Origin: Brachybacterium halotolerans
Lineage (GTDB): Bacteria; Actinomycetota; Actinomycetes; Actinomycetales; Dermabacteraceae
Length of the DNA stretch: 64,000 nucleotides
Assembly (NCBI RefSeq): GCF_016623465.1
Contig: NZ_JAEDAJ010000012.1
Span: 1-64,000, forward strand
Direction of reading: 5' to 3'
Under the pieces are notes generated by a model, which saw only the letters and a list, made by a program, of their open reading frames with translations, had not been told where the DNA came from and did no database searches. Below are positions 43,752 to 53,251 of the stretch, one piece after another. The translations under genes were made by a program, and so were the position numbers. Numbering within the stretch: the first letter of the stretch is position 1; each line of letters begins with the position of its first letter.

Positions 43752-45104
43752 TCAGCCCACGATCTCGGGAGCGTCCTCGAGCACGGTGCCCTCGTCGTCC
43801 TCGGGACGGGAGGCGATGGCCTCGACGCGGGCGACGCGCGCCTCGCGGTCGGCGCGGTGCGTGTCGGACTCGATGACGGTCGCCGCGAGCTGGCCGCAGG
43901 CGCCGTCGATGTCGGAGCCGCGGGTGTCGCGGATCGTGGTGCGGATGCCGTTGTCCCGCAGGGTCTCCACGAAGCGCTTCTCCACCATCGGGTCCGAGGC
44001 GGTCCACTTCGAGCCCTTGACGGGGTTCAGGGGGATCGGGTTCACGTGCACCCAGTGCCGCCCGCCCTTGTCGATCAGGCGGTCGGCGAGCAGCTGGGCG
44101 CGGTGCTCCTGGTCGTTGATGTCGCGGATCAGCGCGTACTCGATGCTCACACGACGGCCGGTGGCCTCGAAGTACTCGTGGGCGGCGCTGAGGATCTCGT
44201 CGACGTCGAAGCGGGTGTTGATCGGGACGAGCTCGTCGCGCAGGGCGTCGTCCGGAGCATGCAGGGAGACCGCGAGCGTCACCGGGATCTCCTCCTTGAC
44301 GAGCTTGCGCACGGCCGGGGCGAGGCCCACGGTCGAGACGGTGATGTTGCGGGCGCTCATCCCGAAGCCCTCGGGGGCCGGGGCGTTCAGGCGCTTGCAG
44401 ACGGTCGCGACCGGCCGGTAGTTCGCGAGCGGCTCGCCCATGCCCATGAACACGATGTTGCTGACGCGGCCGGTGCCGCCCGGGACGTCGCCCGCGGCGA
44501 GCTTCCCGTTGGCGATCCGCACCTGCTCGAGGATCTCGGCGGTCGAGAGGTTGCGGCTCAGCCCCATCTGCCCGGTCGCGCAGAACGGGCAGTTCATGCC
44601 GCAGCCCGCCTCCGAGGAGATGCACAGGGTGGTGCGGCCCGTGTAGCGCATCAGCACGGACTCCACGAGGGAGCCGTCGAACAGCCGCCAGAGCATCTTC
44701 TGGGTGGCGCCGTTGTCGGCGCTCTGCATCGAGACGAGCGTGAGCAGCTGCGGGAAGAAGCGGGCGACGAGCTCCTCGCGGCGGTCCTTGGGCAGGTCCG
44801 TCATCGCCTCGGGGTCGACGGTCGCGTGCTCGAAGTAGTGCACGGACAGCTGCTTGGCCCGGAAGCCCGGAAGGCCCATCTCATCGACGGCCGCGATGCG
44901 CTCGTCCATGGTCAGGTCCGCGAGGTGGGCCGGCGGCTTGCCGCGCCGGGTGGGGCGCAGCTGGAGCTGACCGGGGGCGAGGGCGATCTTCTCGCCCGGG
45001 ACCGCCTCGCGGGAGAGGTCGGGCAGGCTCGCCCCGTCGGCCGACGGGCCCGCGTCGCGGGCGCCGGGGGCGGGCACGGCGGGATCGGGAAGGTCGTGCG
45101 TCAT
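43752..45104 (-). CDS. rlmN: dual-specificity rRNA/tRNA adenine-C2 methyltransferase RlmN
   Basis: RlmN, 450 residues, is a radical SAM enzyme that methylates A2503 of 23S rRNA and A37 of some tRNAs. The CxxxCxxC cluster is C168-G-M-N-C172-P-F-C175, followed by the GMGEPLANY motif. The second conserved cysteine of the mechanism is in DIDGACGQL. The family usually has a short N-terminal domain; here the first 60 residues are an extra Pro/Ala/Asp-rich extension. The ATG at 45104 overlaps the cdsA stop (ATGA), so the genes are coupled. Confidence 0.95.
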   Translation of the reverse strand: MTHDLPDPAVPAPGARDAGPSADGASLPDLSREAVPGEKIALAPGQLQLRPTRRGKPPAHLADLTMDERIAAVDEMGLPGFRAKQLSVHYFEHATVDPEAMTDLPKDRREELVARFFPQLLTLVSMQSADNGATQKMLWRLFDGSLVESVLMRYTGRTTLCISSEAGCGMNCPFCATGQMGLSRNLSTAEILEQVRIANGKLAAGDVPGGTGRVSNIVFMGMGEPLANYRPVATVCKRLNAPAPEGFGMSARNITVSTVGLAPAVRKLVKEEIPVTLAVSLHAPDDALRDELVPINTRFDVDEILSAAHEYFEATGRRVSIEYALIRDINDQEHRAQLLADRLIDKGGRHWVHVNPIPLNPVKGSKWTASDPMVEKRFVETLRDNGIRTTIRDTRGSDIDGACGQLAATVIESDTHRADREARVARVEAIASRPEDDEGTVLEDAPEIVG

Positions 45105-46015
45105 ACCAGCACCTCCAGGAGGATGAACGTGGCGGGGGCCGCCAGCAGGATCGAGTCGATGCGATCCAGGACGCCCCCGTGGCCGGGCAGCAGGTGCCCC
45201 ATGTCCTTGATGCCGAGGTCCCTCTTGAGCAGGGACTCGGCGAGATCGCCGCAGGTCGAGATGATCACCAGCACCGGGCCGATGACCAGGCCCGTCCACC
45301 AGGGCGCGGTGTCCGCGAACACCAGGAAGACGACGGCCGCGGCGGTGCCCAGCACCAGCGAGCCGAAGAATCCCTCCCAGCTCTTCTTGGGGCTGATCGA
45401 CGGGGCCATCGGATGCCGCCCCAGCAGCACCCCGGCGATGAAGCCGCCGGTGTCGTTGGCGACGGGCACGAGGAACGCGAGCAGCACGAGCAGGGCGCCG
45501 TCGGGGCGATCGAAGAGCAGGAGCGCGAAGCAGCCCAGGAAGGGCACCCAGGCGATCGTGAACACGCCCGCGGCGACGTCGCGCAGGGCGACTGTGCCCA
45601 TCGACTCGGTGACGCGCCAGAGGATCAGCACGCAGACGGCCAGCGCCGTCGCGATCACCAGGCCGTCCAGGCGGAAGACCTCGGTGGTGACGACCATGCC
45701 GACCACGCCCACGAGCACGGGCATCACGGGCACCCGCATGCCCCCGGCGGCGAGCGCGCGGGTCAGCTCGAGGACGGCGAGGACGAGCGCGAGCGCGATG
45801 AAGGCGGGGAAGACGACGGGGACGACGAACAGGCACACCAGCAGCACGGCCACGAGGCCGATGCCGACGGGGATCGCCGCGCGCAGGTCGCGGCCCGGCC
45901 CGCGCCGCTTGGCCGCCGGGGCCTCGCCCTCGGGCCGGGTCCCGTCCTCGGGCGCACCCGGCACCGCCCCGTCCGGGAGGGACGGGGCGGTGCGATCGGG
46001 TGCTGCGGGGACCAC
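45101..46015 (-). CDS. cdsA: phosphatidate cytidylyltransferase
   Basis: CdsA, 304 residues, makes CDP-diacylglycerol from phosphatidate and CTP, the branch point of phospholipid synthesis. The signature [27 protein letters not shown] near the C-terminus is complete, and there are about eight membrane helices. An N-terminal Pro/Glu-rich tail of about 45 residues precedes the first helix. The start is GTG at 46015 without a good ribosome binding site, so it is the least certain start in this operon. It feeds PgsA encoded at 2871-3479. Confidence 0.93.
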   Translation of the reverse strand: MVPAAPDRTAPSLPDGAVPGAPEDGTRPEGEAPAAKRRGPGRDLRAAIPVGIGLVAVLLVCLFVVPVVFPAFIALALVLAVLELTRALAAGGMRVPVMPVLVGVVGMVVTTEVFRLDGLVIATALAVCVLILWRVTESMGTVALRDVAAGVFTIAWVPFLGCFALLLFDRPDGALLVLLAFLVPVANDTGGFIAGVLLGRHPMAPSISPKKSWEGFFGSLVLGTAAAVVFLVFADTAPWWTGLVIGPVLVIISTCGDLAESLLKRDLGIKDMGHLLPGHGGVLDRIDSILLAAPATFILLEVLV

Positions 46016-46049
46016 GGCGCGGACGAGCGGGCGGAGGGAGCGCGAGCGC

Positions 46050-46616
46050 TCAGACCGTGGCCAGCTCGGTCTCCTTGGCCGCGAGGGCCTCGTCGACCTG
46101 CTCGATGTACTTCTTGGTGAGCGCCTCGAGGTCCTTCTCGGCGCGCGAGCCCTCGTCCTCGCCGACCTCCTTGTCCTTGACCAGCTTCTCGATGGCCTTC
46201 TTGGCGGTGCCGCGGCTGGCGCGCACGGCCACGCGGCCGTCCTCCGCCTTGGACTTGGCCTGCTTGATGTAGTCCTTGCGGCGCTCCTCGGTGAGGGCCG
46301 GCAGGACGATGCGCAGGTTGTCGCCGTTGTTCGTGGGGTTCACGCCCAGGTCGGAGTCGCGCAGAGCGCTCTCGACGGCTCCCGTGGAGGACTTGTCGTA
46401 GGGGGTGACGATGACCGTGCGGGCCTCGGGGAACTGCAGGGAGGCCAGCTGGTTCAGCGGGGTCGGGGCGCCGTAGTACTCCACGGTGATGCCCTGGAAC
46501 ATGGCGGCGTTCGCCCGACCGGTGCGGATCGTGGAGAAGTCCTCCTTGGTGACCTCGATCGTCTTGGTCATCTTGGTCTCGGCGTCCTTCAGGACACCGG
46601 GGATGTCATCGCTCAC
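46050..46616 (-). CDS. frr: ribosome recycling factor
   Basis: RRF, 188 residues, splits post-termination ribosomes together with EF-G. The three-helix bundle has the typical RTGRANAAMFQGITVEYYG near residue 32 and LPALTEERRKDYIKQAK near 105, at full length. The start is GTG at 46616 after a GAGGAG ribosome binding site; ATG codons further upstream in the open frame do not fit. It lies 165 bases downstream of pyrH and 34 bases before cdsA, the classic tsf-pyrH-frr-cdsA order. Confidence 0.97.
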   Translation of the reverse strand: MSDDIPGVLKDAETKMTKTIEVTKEDFSTIRTGRANAAMFQGITVEYYGAPTPLNQLASLQFPEARTVIVTPYDKSSTGAVESALRDSDLGVNPTNNGDNLRIVLPALTEERRKDYIKQAKSKAEDGRVAVRASRGTAKKAIEKLVKDKEVGEDEGSRAEKDLEALTKKYIEQVDEALAAKETELATV

Positions 46617-46781
46617 GTCGCGCTCCTCGCTGCTCTTCTCGTGGTGGCACCGGCTCCGTGCGCCGGCACCGCGGTCCATTCTCCCCCATCGCTCCCCGTC
46701 GTGCGCGACCGGCGGCGGTCGGGCGGCGCGGGACGGGGCCGACGGGGCCGGGCCGGACGGCGTCCGCCCCGCCTCGCGGGC

Positions 46782-47540
46782 TCAGTCGCCGGTGACGAGG
46801 GTGCCGATGCGGTCGCCCACCATGGCACGGGTGATGCTGCCGGGGGTGTCCAGGCCGAACACCATCATCTGCTGGGCGTTGTCCATGCAGAGGCTGAAGG
46901 CCGTGGCGTCCACGACCTTGAGGCCGCGCTGCAGGGCGTCGCCGTACGTGATCTGCTCGATCTTCTCGGCCGTCGGGTCCTTGTGCGGGTCGGCGGTGTA
47001 GACGCCGTCCACGCCGTTCTTGGCCATCAGCACCTCCTGGCAGCCGATCTCCAGGGCGCGCTGCACGGCGACCGTGTCGGTCGAGAAGTACGGCATGCCC
47101 GCGCCCGCGCCGAAGATGACCACGCGGCCCTTCTCGAGGTGGCGCACGGCGCGCAGCGGCAGGTAGGGCTCGGCGACCTGGCCCATCGCGATGGCGGTCT
47201 GCACGCGCGTGGAGACGCCCTTCTGCTCGAGGAAGTCCTGGAGCGCGAGGCTGTTCATGACCGTGCCGAGCATGCCCATGTAGTCGGCGCGGCGGCGGTC
47301 CATGCCGCGCTGCGAGAGCTCGGCGCCGCGGAAGAAGTTGCCCCCGCCCACGACGACGGCGCATTCGACGCCCTGCGCGACGCCCTCGGCGATCTCGCCG
47401 GCGATGCGGGAGACGACATCGGGGTCCACGCCCACGGTGCCGCCGCCGAAGGCTTCGCCCGAGAGCTTGAGGAGGACGCGGCGACCGCCCTCCTTCTTCG
47501 GGAGAACCGGGATCTGGGAGGTGACGGACGCCTGGGTCAT
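46782..47540 (-). CDS. pyrH: UMP kinase
   Basis: PyrH, 252 residues, phosphorylates UMP to UDP for pyrimidine nucleotide synthesis. The family markers [13 protein letters not shown] at the start, [11 protein letters not shown] near residue 65 and the AAxMGQ-like [11 protein letters not shown] are present, as well as the [11 protein letters not shown] segment. The ATG at 47540 is preceded by GGAAGGACC. A strong terminator upstream separates it from tsf, and TATCAT (47576-47571) may be its -10. Confidence 0.97.
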   Translation of the reverse strand: MTQASVTSQIPVLPKKEGGRRVLLKLSGEAFGGGTVGVDPDVVSRIAGEIAEGVAQGVECAVVVGGGNFFRGAELSQRGMDRRRADYMGMLGTVMNSLALQDFLEQKGVSTRVQTAIAMGQVAEPYLPLRAVRHLEKGRVVIFGAGAGMPYFSTDTVAVQRALEIGCQEVLMAKNGVDGVYTADPHKDPTAEKIEQITYGDALQRGLKVVDATAFSLCMDNAQQMMVFGLDTPGSITRAMVGDRIGTLVTGD

Positions 47541-47641
47541 GGAAGGTCCTTCCGGTCGAGGTCTCGGGCGATGATACCGGCGCACGGGGCGGCGGACCCC
47601 ATGGATCGGCGCGGACGTGATCACGTCCGCACGCGTGACGG

Positions 47642-47680
47642 CGCAGGGCCCCGCATCCGTGGCGGATGCGGGGCCCTGCG
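47642..47680 (-). terminator. hairpin terminator after tsf
   Basis: A perfect 18-bp stem (47642-47659 with 47663-47680) closes a TGG loop 52 bases downstream of the tsf stop. It ends the rpsB-tsf transcript ahead of pyrH. Confidence 0.9.
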
Positions 47681-47732
47681 TGAGCGGGCGCGGCGCGGGC
47701 GCGGGGCCCGGGCGCTCGTCAGATGCGCGGGA

Positions 47733-48557
47733 TCAGTTGCCGACGCGGAAGCGGACGAAGCCCGCCAGGGTGCCGCCGGCGCCCTCGAGGACCTTGCCCA
47801 CGGTCTGCTTGGGATCCTTGGCGAACGCCTGGTCGAGCAGGACGTTCTCCTTGAAGTAGCCGTTGAGTCGCCCCTCGATGATCTTCGGGATGGCCTTCTC
47901 GGGCTTGTTCTCGTTCTTCGCGGTCTCCTCGGCGATGCGGCGCTCGTCGGCGACGATCTCCGCGGGCACCTCGTCGCGCGTGAGGTACGCGGGCGAGTAG
48001 GCGGCGATGTGCATCGCCACGTCGCGCGCGACCTCGGCGCCGGCCTCGTCGGTGGCGACGAGCACGCCGACCTGCGGGGGCAGGTCCTTGTTGGTGCGGT
48101 GCATGTACGAGGTGACGACCTCGCCCTTCACGCGGCCGATGCGGCGCACGACGATCTTCTCGCCCATGGTCGCGGCGGCGCTGGTGAGGGCCTCGCCGAA
48201 GGAGGTCTCGGCGAGCTGCTCGGGGTCGGTCGCGCCGGACTCGACGGCCGCGGCCACGGCCTCGTCGCCCAGGGCGACGAACTTGTCGTTCTTGGCGACG
48301 AAGTCGGTCTCGGAGTTGAGCTCCACGAGGGTGCCCTCCTGACCGCCCTCGGCGTCGCGGATGTCCGCGGCGATGAGGCCCTCGGAGGCGCTGCGGCCCT
48401 CGCGCTTGGCGATGCCCTTGAGACCCTTGACGCGGATCAGCTCGACGGCCTTGGCCTTGTCGCCCTCGGCCTCGTCGAGTGCCTTCTTGACGTCGAGCAT
48501 CCCGGCGCCGGTGGACTCCCGGATCTCCTTGATGTCAGCAGCCGTGTAGTTCGCCAT
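47733..48557 (-). CDS. tsf: elongation factor Ts
   Basis: EF-Ts, 274 residues, exchanges GDP on EF-Tu. The N-terminal UBA-like domain (IKEIRESTGAGMLDVKKAL) and the conserved TDFVAKNDKF motif near residue 85 are clear. The core ends with AGFVRFRVGN. The ATG at 48557 starts MANYTAAD, a standard beginning. It follows rpsB by 99 bases containing a strong hairpin, so its synthesis relative to S2 may be tuned by partial termination. Confidence 0.97.
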   Translation of the reverse strand: MANYTAADIKEIRESTGAGMLDVKKALDEAEGDKAKAVELIRVKGLKGIAKREGRSASEGLIAADIRDAEGGQEGTLVELNSETDFVAKNDKFVALGDEAVAAAVESGATDPEQLAETSFGEALTSAAATMGEKIVVRRIGRVKGEVVTSYMHRTNKDLPPQVGVLVATDEAGAEVARDVAMHIAAYSPAYLTRDEVPAEIVADERRIAEETAKNENKPEKAIPKIIEGRLNGYFKENVLLDQAFAKDPKQTVGKVLEGAGGTLAGFVRFRVGN

Positions 48558-48607
48558 GTGTTCCTTCTTCCTGGTGGGAGAGGTCGTGCGGGGAGGTGGG
48601 GAGGAGC

Positions 48608-48649
48608 CCCCGGGCGGGGTGCGCCGCGAAGGACGCACCCTGCCCGGGG
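48608..48649 (-). terminator. rpsB-tsf intergenic hairpin (likely attenuator)
   Basis: A 16-bp stem (48608-48623 with 48634-48649) with one G-T wobble and a ten-base loop lies directly after the rpsB stop. A leaky terminator here would lower tsf relative to rpsB, as described for the E. coli rpsB-tsf gap. Confidence 0.65.
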
Positions 48650-48656
48650 AGCGCGC

Positions 48657-49679
48657 TCACTCGGAGGGCTCGGTCTGGACCTCGGTCTCGCCGGCGGACG
48701 CCTTGGCGTCCTCCTCGGCACCGAGGACCTCGGAGGCCTCGACATCGGAGGCGTCGGCAGTGGGGACCTCGGGGGTCTCCTCGACGGCCTTCTCCTCGGC
48801 CGCGGCGGCCTTCTGCTCCTCGAGGTTCTTCTCGGCACCGGCGACGCCCTCGGCCTCGGCGGTGACGGACTCCTCGGCGGGGGCGCCGTCCTGCTGGACC
48901 TCGGACTGCTTGAGCAGCTCCTGCTCCCACTCGGCGAGCGGCTCGGCGTCGACCGCCGAGACGTTCTTCTCGCCCTTCTCCGACTTCGCGTGGCGGTCCT
49001 GGAGGCCCGCGGCGACGGCGTCGGCCACGACGCGGGTCAGCAGGGCGACGGAGCGGATCGCGTCGTCGTTGCCCGGGATCGGGTAGGTGATCTCGTCGGG
49101 GTCGCAGTTGGTGTCGAGGATCGCGACGACCGGGATGTTGAGCTTCTGGGCCTCGTCGACGGCGAGGTGCTCCTTGTTGGTGTCCACGATCCAGACGGCG
49201 CTCGGGGTGCGGCCCATGTCGCGGATGCCGCCCAGGGTCTTCTCGAGCTTGTCCTTCTCGCGGCGCATCATCAGCAGCTCCTTCTTGGTGCGGCCGGAGG
49301 AGGCCACATCGTCGAAGTCGATCTGCTCGAGCTCCTTGAGGCGGTTCACGCGCTGCGAGACCGTCTGCAGGTTGGTGAGCATGCCGCCGAGCCAGCGCTG
49401 GTTCACGTAGGGCATGCCCACGCGGGTGGCCTGCTCGCGGATGGACTCCTGCGCCTGCTTCTTCGTGCCGACGAACAGGATGGTGCCGCCGTGGGCGACG
49501 GTCGCGCGGACGAACTCGTACGCCTTGTCGATGTAGGTCAGCGTCTGCATCAGGTCGACGATGTAGATGCCGTTGCGCTCGGCGAACACGAAGCGCTTCA
49601 CCTTCGGGTTCCAGCGACGGGTCTGGTGTCCGAAGTGGACGCCGCTCTCGAGGAGCTGGCGCATGGTGACGACTGCCAT
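48657..49679 (-). CDS. rpsB: 30S ribosomal protein S2
   Basis: S2, 340 residues, binds the 30S body and is needed for S1-like functions and assembly. Conserved blocks are [32 protein letters not shown] and [13 protein letters not shown]. After about residue 235 it has a Glu/Ala-rich tail of about 100 residues, much longer than in most bacteria. The ATG at 49679 gives the standard MAVVTM beginning. A long leader (about 235 bases) separates it from its promoter. It heads the rpsB-tsf unit. Confidence 0.97.
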   Translation of the reverse strand: MAVVTMRQLLESGVHFGHQTRRWNPKVKRFVFAERNGIYIVDLMQTLTYIDKAYEFVRATVAHGGTILFVGTKKQAQESIREQATRVGMPYVNQRWLGGMLTNLQTVSQRVNRLKELEQIDFDDVASSGRTKKELLMMRREKDKLEKTLGGIRDMGRTPSAVWIVDTNKEHLAVDEAQKLNIPVVAILDTNCDPDEITYPIPGNDDAIRSVALLTRVVADAVAAGLQDRHAKSEKGEKNVSAVDAEPLAEWEQELLKQSEVQQDGAPAEESVTAEAEGVAGAEKNLEEQKAAAAEEKAVEETPEVPTADASDVEASEVLGAEEDAKASAGETEVQTEPSE

Positions 49680-50077
49680 GGTCTGTCTCTTTCCCGGCCC
49701 TGGGCTCGCGCGGCGCACCGTGGCGGCGTCCGCGGTCCTCGCGCAGGACCTGCATTCTCGGTTCTCCCCTGCCGCCGGACGGCGCAGGGCCTGGTGCCCG
49801 GCCCTCCGACCTCCCCGGATCCCTCCCCCGCCGGGAGGCGGGGACGCGGATCGCGAGGACCGACGACCGGATGGACCATGCGGGCACGCGAAGTCGCCCG
49901 GACGTGCCGGACGCTGTCGTCAGTCTAGCCGACCGCGGTGCCCGCAGGCACCCTCCGGGGAGCGCCGTGCATCACGCGCGCACGTGCGTTCATCCCGCCG
50001 ATCCTCCCCATGCCCCGGTTGTCCACCGTCGGGCCCCGGCGCCGACGGGACGGCGCGTGCGGAGCGAGAATCCGGGC
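49680..50077. other. divergent intergenic region between rpsB and the M23 peptidase gene
   Basis: This 398-bp region holds the rpsB promoter and leader. TAGACT (49927-49922, minus) with GTGCCT (49951-49946) 18 bases away is a plausible promoter, giving a leader of about 235 bases with a hairpin at 49826-49843. On the plus strand GAGAAT (50066-50071) ends six bases before the M23 ATG. No extra gene is credible in it. Confidence 0.55.
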
Positions 50078-50821
50078 ATGGCTCCTCACCCGACCCGCCG
50101 TGCTCATGGTGCGCACCCCACTCGCTCTGCCCAAGGCGCGCACGCCGCGCGGACCGCGCACCGTCCGGGCGCCCCTCGGGACGCCCACGTCCCCTGCGGC
50201 GCTGTGCGCCTCCTGGTCGCGCTGATGGGCCTGGTGCTGGTCGCCACGCTGCAGATGACGGTCCCCGCCCACGGGGATCCCGGGTCTCCCGGGGACACCG
50301 CGGGCGGCGACGGGGCCGGTGCGACCTCAGCTGCGCGGGCCCGCTGGGAGTGGCCGATGGCTCCCCCGCATCGGATCATCGCTCCGTTCGTCGCGCCCGA
50401 GCACCGCTACGGGCCGGGCCACCGGGGCGTGGACATCCTCGCCAGCGGCACCGAGGTGCGGGCCGTCGAGGACGGGACGGTCCGGTTCGCCGGCTCCGTG
50501 GCCGGTCGGGGCGTGGTCTCGATCCTGCACGCCGACGGGCTGCTCTCGACCTACGAACCGGTGACGGCGGAGGTGGCGGCGGGTGATCGGGTGCGCGCCG
50601 GCCAGGTGATCGGCGAGCTCCAGGAGGGCGGGGACGGCGGGCCGGGCGACGGCGAGGGGGCGAGCCACTGCGCGCAGGCGTGCCTGCATCTCGGGGCTCG
50701 ACGCGGAGGCGCCGACTACGTGGATCCCGAGCCGCTGCTGCGCGGGGCCGAGCCGAGCGTGCTGCTGCCCCTGGAGGCGGCAGGGACGGCGCTCGCCCTG
50801 CTCGCTCGGCGCGCGGGTTGA
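50078..50821 (+). CDS. M23 family metallopeptidase
   Basis: This 247-residue exported protein is a peptidoglycan-cleaving-type M23 (LytM) enzyme. A hydrophobic segment (about residues 47-67, LLVALMGLVLVATLQM) is the signal or anchor. The zinc site is HRGVDI (first His and Asp) and the final His is in QACLHLGARRGG; the canonical HxH is here CxH, which is common in the actinobacterial subfamily located by rpsB. The start could be further downstream. It is divergent from rpsB and convergent with xerC, whose stop is 11 bases away. Confidence 0.82.
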   Translation: MAPHPTRRAHGAHPTRSAQGAHAARTAHRPGAPRDAHVPCGAVRLLVALMGLVLVATLQMTVPAHGDPGSPGDTAGGDGAGATSAARARWEWPMAPPHRIIAPFVAPEHRYGPGHRGVDILASGTEVRAVEDGTVRFAGSVAGRGVVSILHADGLLSTYEPVTAEVAAGDRVRAGQVIGELQEGGDGGPGDGEGASHCAQACLHLGARRGGADYVDPEPLLRGAEPSVLLPLEAAGTALALLARRAG

Positions 50822-50831
50822 GGGCCGGCGG

Positions 50832-51893
50832 TCAGGCGCGCGGGTGCGCCTGGTCCAGGGTGCTGCGCAGGCGCTCGGCGCTGACGTGGGTGTAGATCTG
50901 CGTGGTGCCCAGCGAGGAGTGGCCCAGGAAGTCCTGGACGCTGCGCAGGTCCGCGCCGCCCTCCACGAGGTGCGTGGCGGCGGTGTGGCGGAGCGTATGC
51001 GGGCTGATGTGGCGGGGGATCCCCGCCTCCTGGGCGTGGCGGTCCACGAGGGTGCGCACCGCGCGGTCGCCGAGGCGACCCCCGCGGGACCCCAGGAACA
51101 GCGCCTCGCCCGAGCCCCCGGACGCGAGCACCGGGCGGCCCGTGCCGGTCCACTCCTCGATCGCGCGGATCGCGGGGAGGCCGACGGGCACGATGCGCTC
51201 CTTGGACCCCTTGCCGAGGACGCGCACGGTGCGCTCCGCGTGGTCGATCGAGCGCAGGTCGAGGGCGACGAGCTCGGAGACGCGCAGGCCCGAGGAGTAG
51301 AGCAGCTCGAGCACCGCCGCATCGCGCCGGCGCAGCGCTTCGTCGATCTCGCGGCGGGAGTCGTCTGCGAGCTGGCCGTCGATGCTCCGGTCGTCTGTGC
51401 TCCGTCCCGACCGCTCCCCGCGCCCCGTGCCGTGCGCGCCGCCCGCGGGGCGAGGCGGGGTGGTCCCGTGCTCGGCCGCTTCGAGCAGTTCCTCCGTCTG
51501 GCCCTGGCTGAGCACGGCGGGCAGATGGCGACCCCGCTTGGGAGCCTTGAGCCGGCCGCCGATGTCCTGAGGGATCCGTCCGGTGCGCGCGAGCCAGGTG
51601 GTGAAGGTGCGCGCGGCAGCGGCCGCCCGGGCGAGGGACGAGGAGGCGAGGCCGGCCTCGGCACGGGCGCCGAGCCAGGAGCGCAGGGCCGTCACGTCGA
51701 GATCGGCGAGCTCGATGCGCTCGACCTCGTGCAGATGCACGAGCAGGCTGCGCGCCTCTCGGGAGTAGGCGGCGACCGTGTGCTCGGAGCGTCCTCGCTC
51801 GAAGCGCAGGTGCTCGGCGAAGGCGTCGAGCACCTGATCGTCCTCCGCGGCGCGCACCGCTCCCCCGTCGCGTGCAGTGCTCCCGGTGGCCAT
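50832..51893 (-). CDS. xerC: tyrosine recombinase XerC
   Basis: XerC, 353 residues, resolves chromosome dimers at dif with XerD under FtsK control. An N-terminal SAM-like core-binding domain precedes the catalytic domain with Arg in LYSSGLRVSEL, HTLRHTAATH and the nucleophilic tyrosine in TTQIYTHV. A stretch of about 40 residues rich in Gly, Ser, Arg and Asp (about 143-185) is inserted before the first catalytic Arg and is not part of the usual fold. The position between dprA and the M23/rpsB genes is the usual chromosomal xerC location, not that of a mobile integrase. Confidence 0.92.
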   Translation of the reverse strand: MATGSTARDGGAVRAAEDDQVLDAFAEHLRFERGRSEHTVAAYSREARSLLVHLHEVERIELADLDVTALRSWLGARAEAGLASSSLARAAAAARTFTTWLARTGRIPQDIGGRLKAPKRGRHLPAVLSQGQTEELLEAAEHGTTPPRPAGGAHGTGRGERSGRSTDDRSIDGQLADDSRREIDEALRRRDAAVLELLYSSGLRVSELVALDLRSIDHAERTVRVLGKGSKERIVPVGLPAIRAIEEWTGTGRPVLASGGSGEALFLGSRGGRLGDRAVRTLVDRHAQEAGIPRHISPHTLRHTAATHLVEGGADLRSVQDFLGHSSLGTTQIYTHVSAERLRSTLDQAHPRA

Positions 51894-51973
51894 GGGCCCA
51901 GTGTCGCACCGCGCCGGCGACGGGGCCGGGCGGCGCGCAGTCCGCGAGGCGCGTCGCCGGGCCGTTCGCTCGC

Positions 51974-53251
51974 TCAGCGCCGGCCCACTTTCTCCCCGGT
52001 GATGCGTACGTGCCCGAGGGCGTCGAGCCTCCCCAGGGCCGCCATCAGCTCGCTCTCGCGGCGGCCGACCTCGCTCGCGAGGCGGTCGATCGTGATGCGC
52101 GAGCGCGGCGGGACGGCGTCCAGCACGTGCCGGTCGGCGGGGTCGAGGAGGTCCAGCTCGTCCTGCTGGGCGAAGGAGGAGTCGCCGGCCGGTGCCGAGT
52201 GCGGCAGCAGTTCGCGGATCTCCTGCGCCTCGGTGACCAGGACGGCCTGCCCGTCACGCACCAGCCGATGGCAGCCCGCGGAGGCGGCCGAGGTGACCGG
52301 CCCGGGCAGCGCAGCGACGGTGCGCGGCGGCTCGATCGCCCCGGCGTGCCGCGCGGTGGACAGCGCGCCGGAGCGCCAGGCCGCCTCGACGACCACCACG
52401 ATGCGCGCGAGCGCCGCGATCAGCCGGTTGCGGGCGAGGAACCTCCATCGCGTGGGCGCCGTCCCCGGCGGTGCCTCGCTCAGCAGCACGTGGCGCTCGC
52501 GGATGGCGCGCAGCAGCTGGTCGTTCCCCCGCGGGTACAGCCGGTCGAGACCTCCGGCGAGGACGGCGATCGTGGGTCCTCCGGCGGCGAGCGCCCCGCG
52601 GTGCGCGGCGGCGTCGATGCCGTAGGCCCCGCCCGAGAGCACCGTCGACCCCTCCGCGGCGAGCTGCGCGGCCATCGATGAGGCGCAGTCCTCGCCGTAC
52701 GGGGTGGAGGCGCGGGAGCCGACCATCGCGATCGCCCGCTCGTCGGCGAGCCGTGCCGGATCCCCGGGGCCGTGGGCCCACAGGCAGAACGGGGCGGCGA
52801 GGCCGAGGTCGTCGAGACCCGCGGGCCATTGCGCGTCCCCGGGCACGATCACGCGCATTCCCTGGCCGGCGGCCCGATCCAGGACGGACCGCGCATCGAT
52901 CCTCCCCTCGCGCTCCTTCCAGCGCGAGAGCCCGGCCGCGGCGGCGGCGCGACGATCCATGCGCTGCGCACGCGGCGCGGTGGGGTCGTGGACCGGCAGG
53001 ATGCGCAGGGCGTGCTCGACCGCGTCGAGATCTCCTCGGGCGAGGATCTCGAGCCCCTCGCGCACGCCGTGGACCGTGCAGGTGGAGTGCGCGACATCGT
53101 CGGAGGGCTCCGCGAGCAGCGACCAGGTGATGCGGGCCATGCGATCCGCCGACGACGCCGCGTCGGACGTGCCTCGCGCGTCCGACGCGAGTCGTTCGTG
53201 CGCCTGCGCACTCTCCTCGCACGCGCGGTCCCGGGGGCTCGCCGCGGTCAT
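51974..53251 (-). CDS. dprA: DNA-processing protein DprA
   Basis: DprA, 425 residues, loads RecA on incoming single-stranded DNA during transformation and is widespread even in non-competent bacteria. The Rossmann domain has the markers AMVGSRASTPYGED, LSGGAYGIDAAAHRGAL and TIAVLAGGLDRLYPRGN. A C-terminal winged-helix (DprA_WH) region ends the protein. It may start at ATG 53251 or GTG 53254 (GTGATG overlap with the comM stop); ATG is used because AAGGA lies seven bases upstream. It follows comM and precedes xerC. Confidence 0.94.
   Translation of the reverse strand: MTAASPRDRACEESAQAHERLASDARGTSDAASSADRMARITWSLLAEPSDDVAHSTCTVHGVREGLEILARGDLDAVEHALRILPVHDPTAPRAQRMDRRAAAAAGLSRWKEREGRIDARSVLDRAAGQGMRVIVPGDAQWPAGLDDLGLAAPFCLWAHGPGDPARLADERAIAMVGSRASTPYGEDCASSMAAQLAAEGSTVLSGGAYGIDAAAHRGALAAGGPTIAVLAGGLDRLYPRGNDQLLRAIRERHVLLSEAPPGTAPTRWRFLARNRLIAALARIVVVVEAAWRSGALSTARHAGAIEPPRTVAALPGPVTSAASAGCHRLVRDGQAVLVTEAQEIRELLPHSAPAGDSSFAQQDELDLLDPADRHVLDAVPPRSRITIDRLASEVGRRESELMAALGRLDALGHVRITGEKVGRR

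Noticed and set aside
43857-49928. A very long plus-strand open frame (about 2000 codons) opposite rlmN to rpsB
   Set aside because: It is the antisense of six recognised genes; its predicted protein is low-complexity Arg/Leu/Gly/Asp sequence, as expected when GC-rich codons are read backwards.
50832-51893. XerC as an integrase of a mobile element
   Set aside because: No attachment site, phage or IS genes are adjacent, and comM-dprA-xerC next to rpsB is the fixed chromosomal arrangement.
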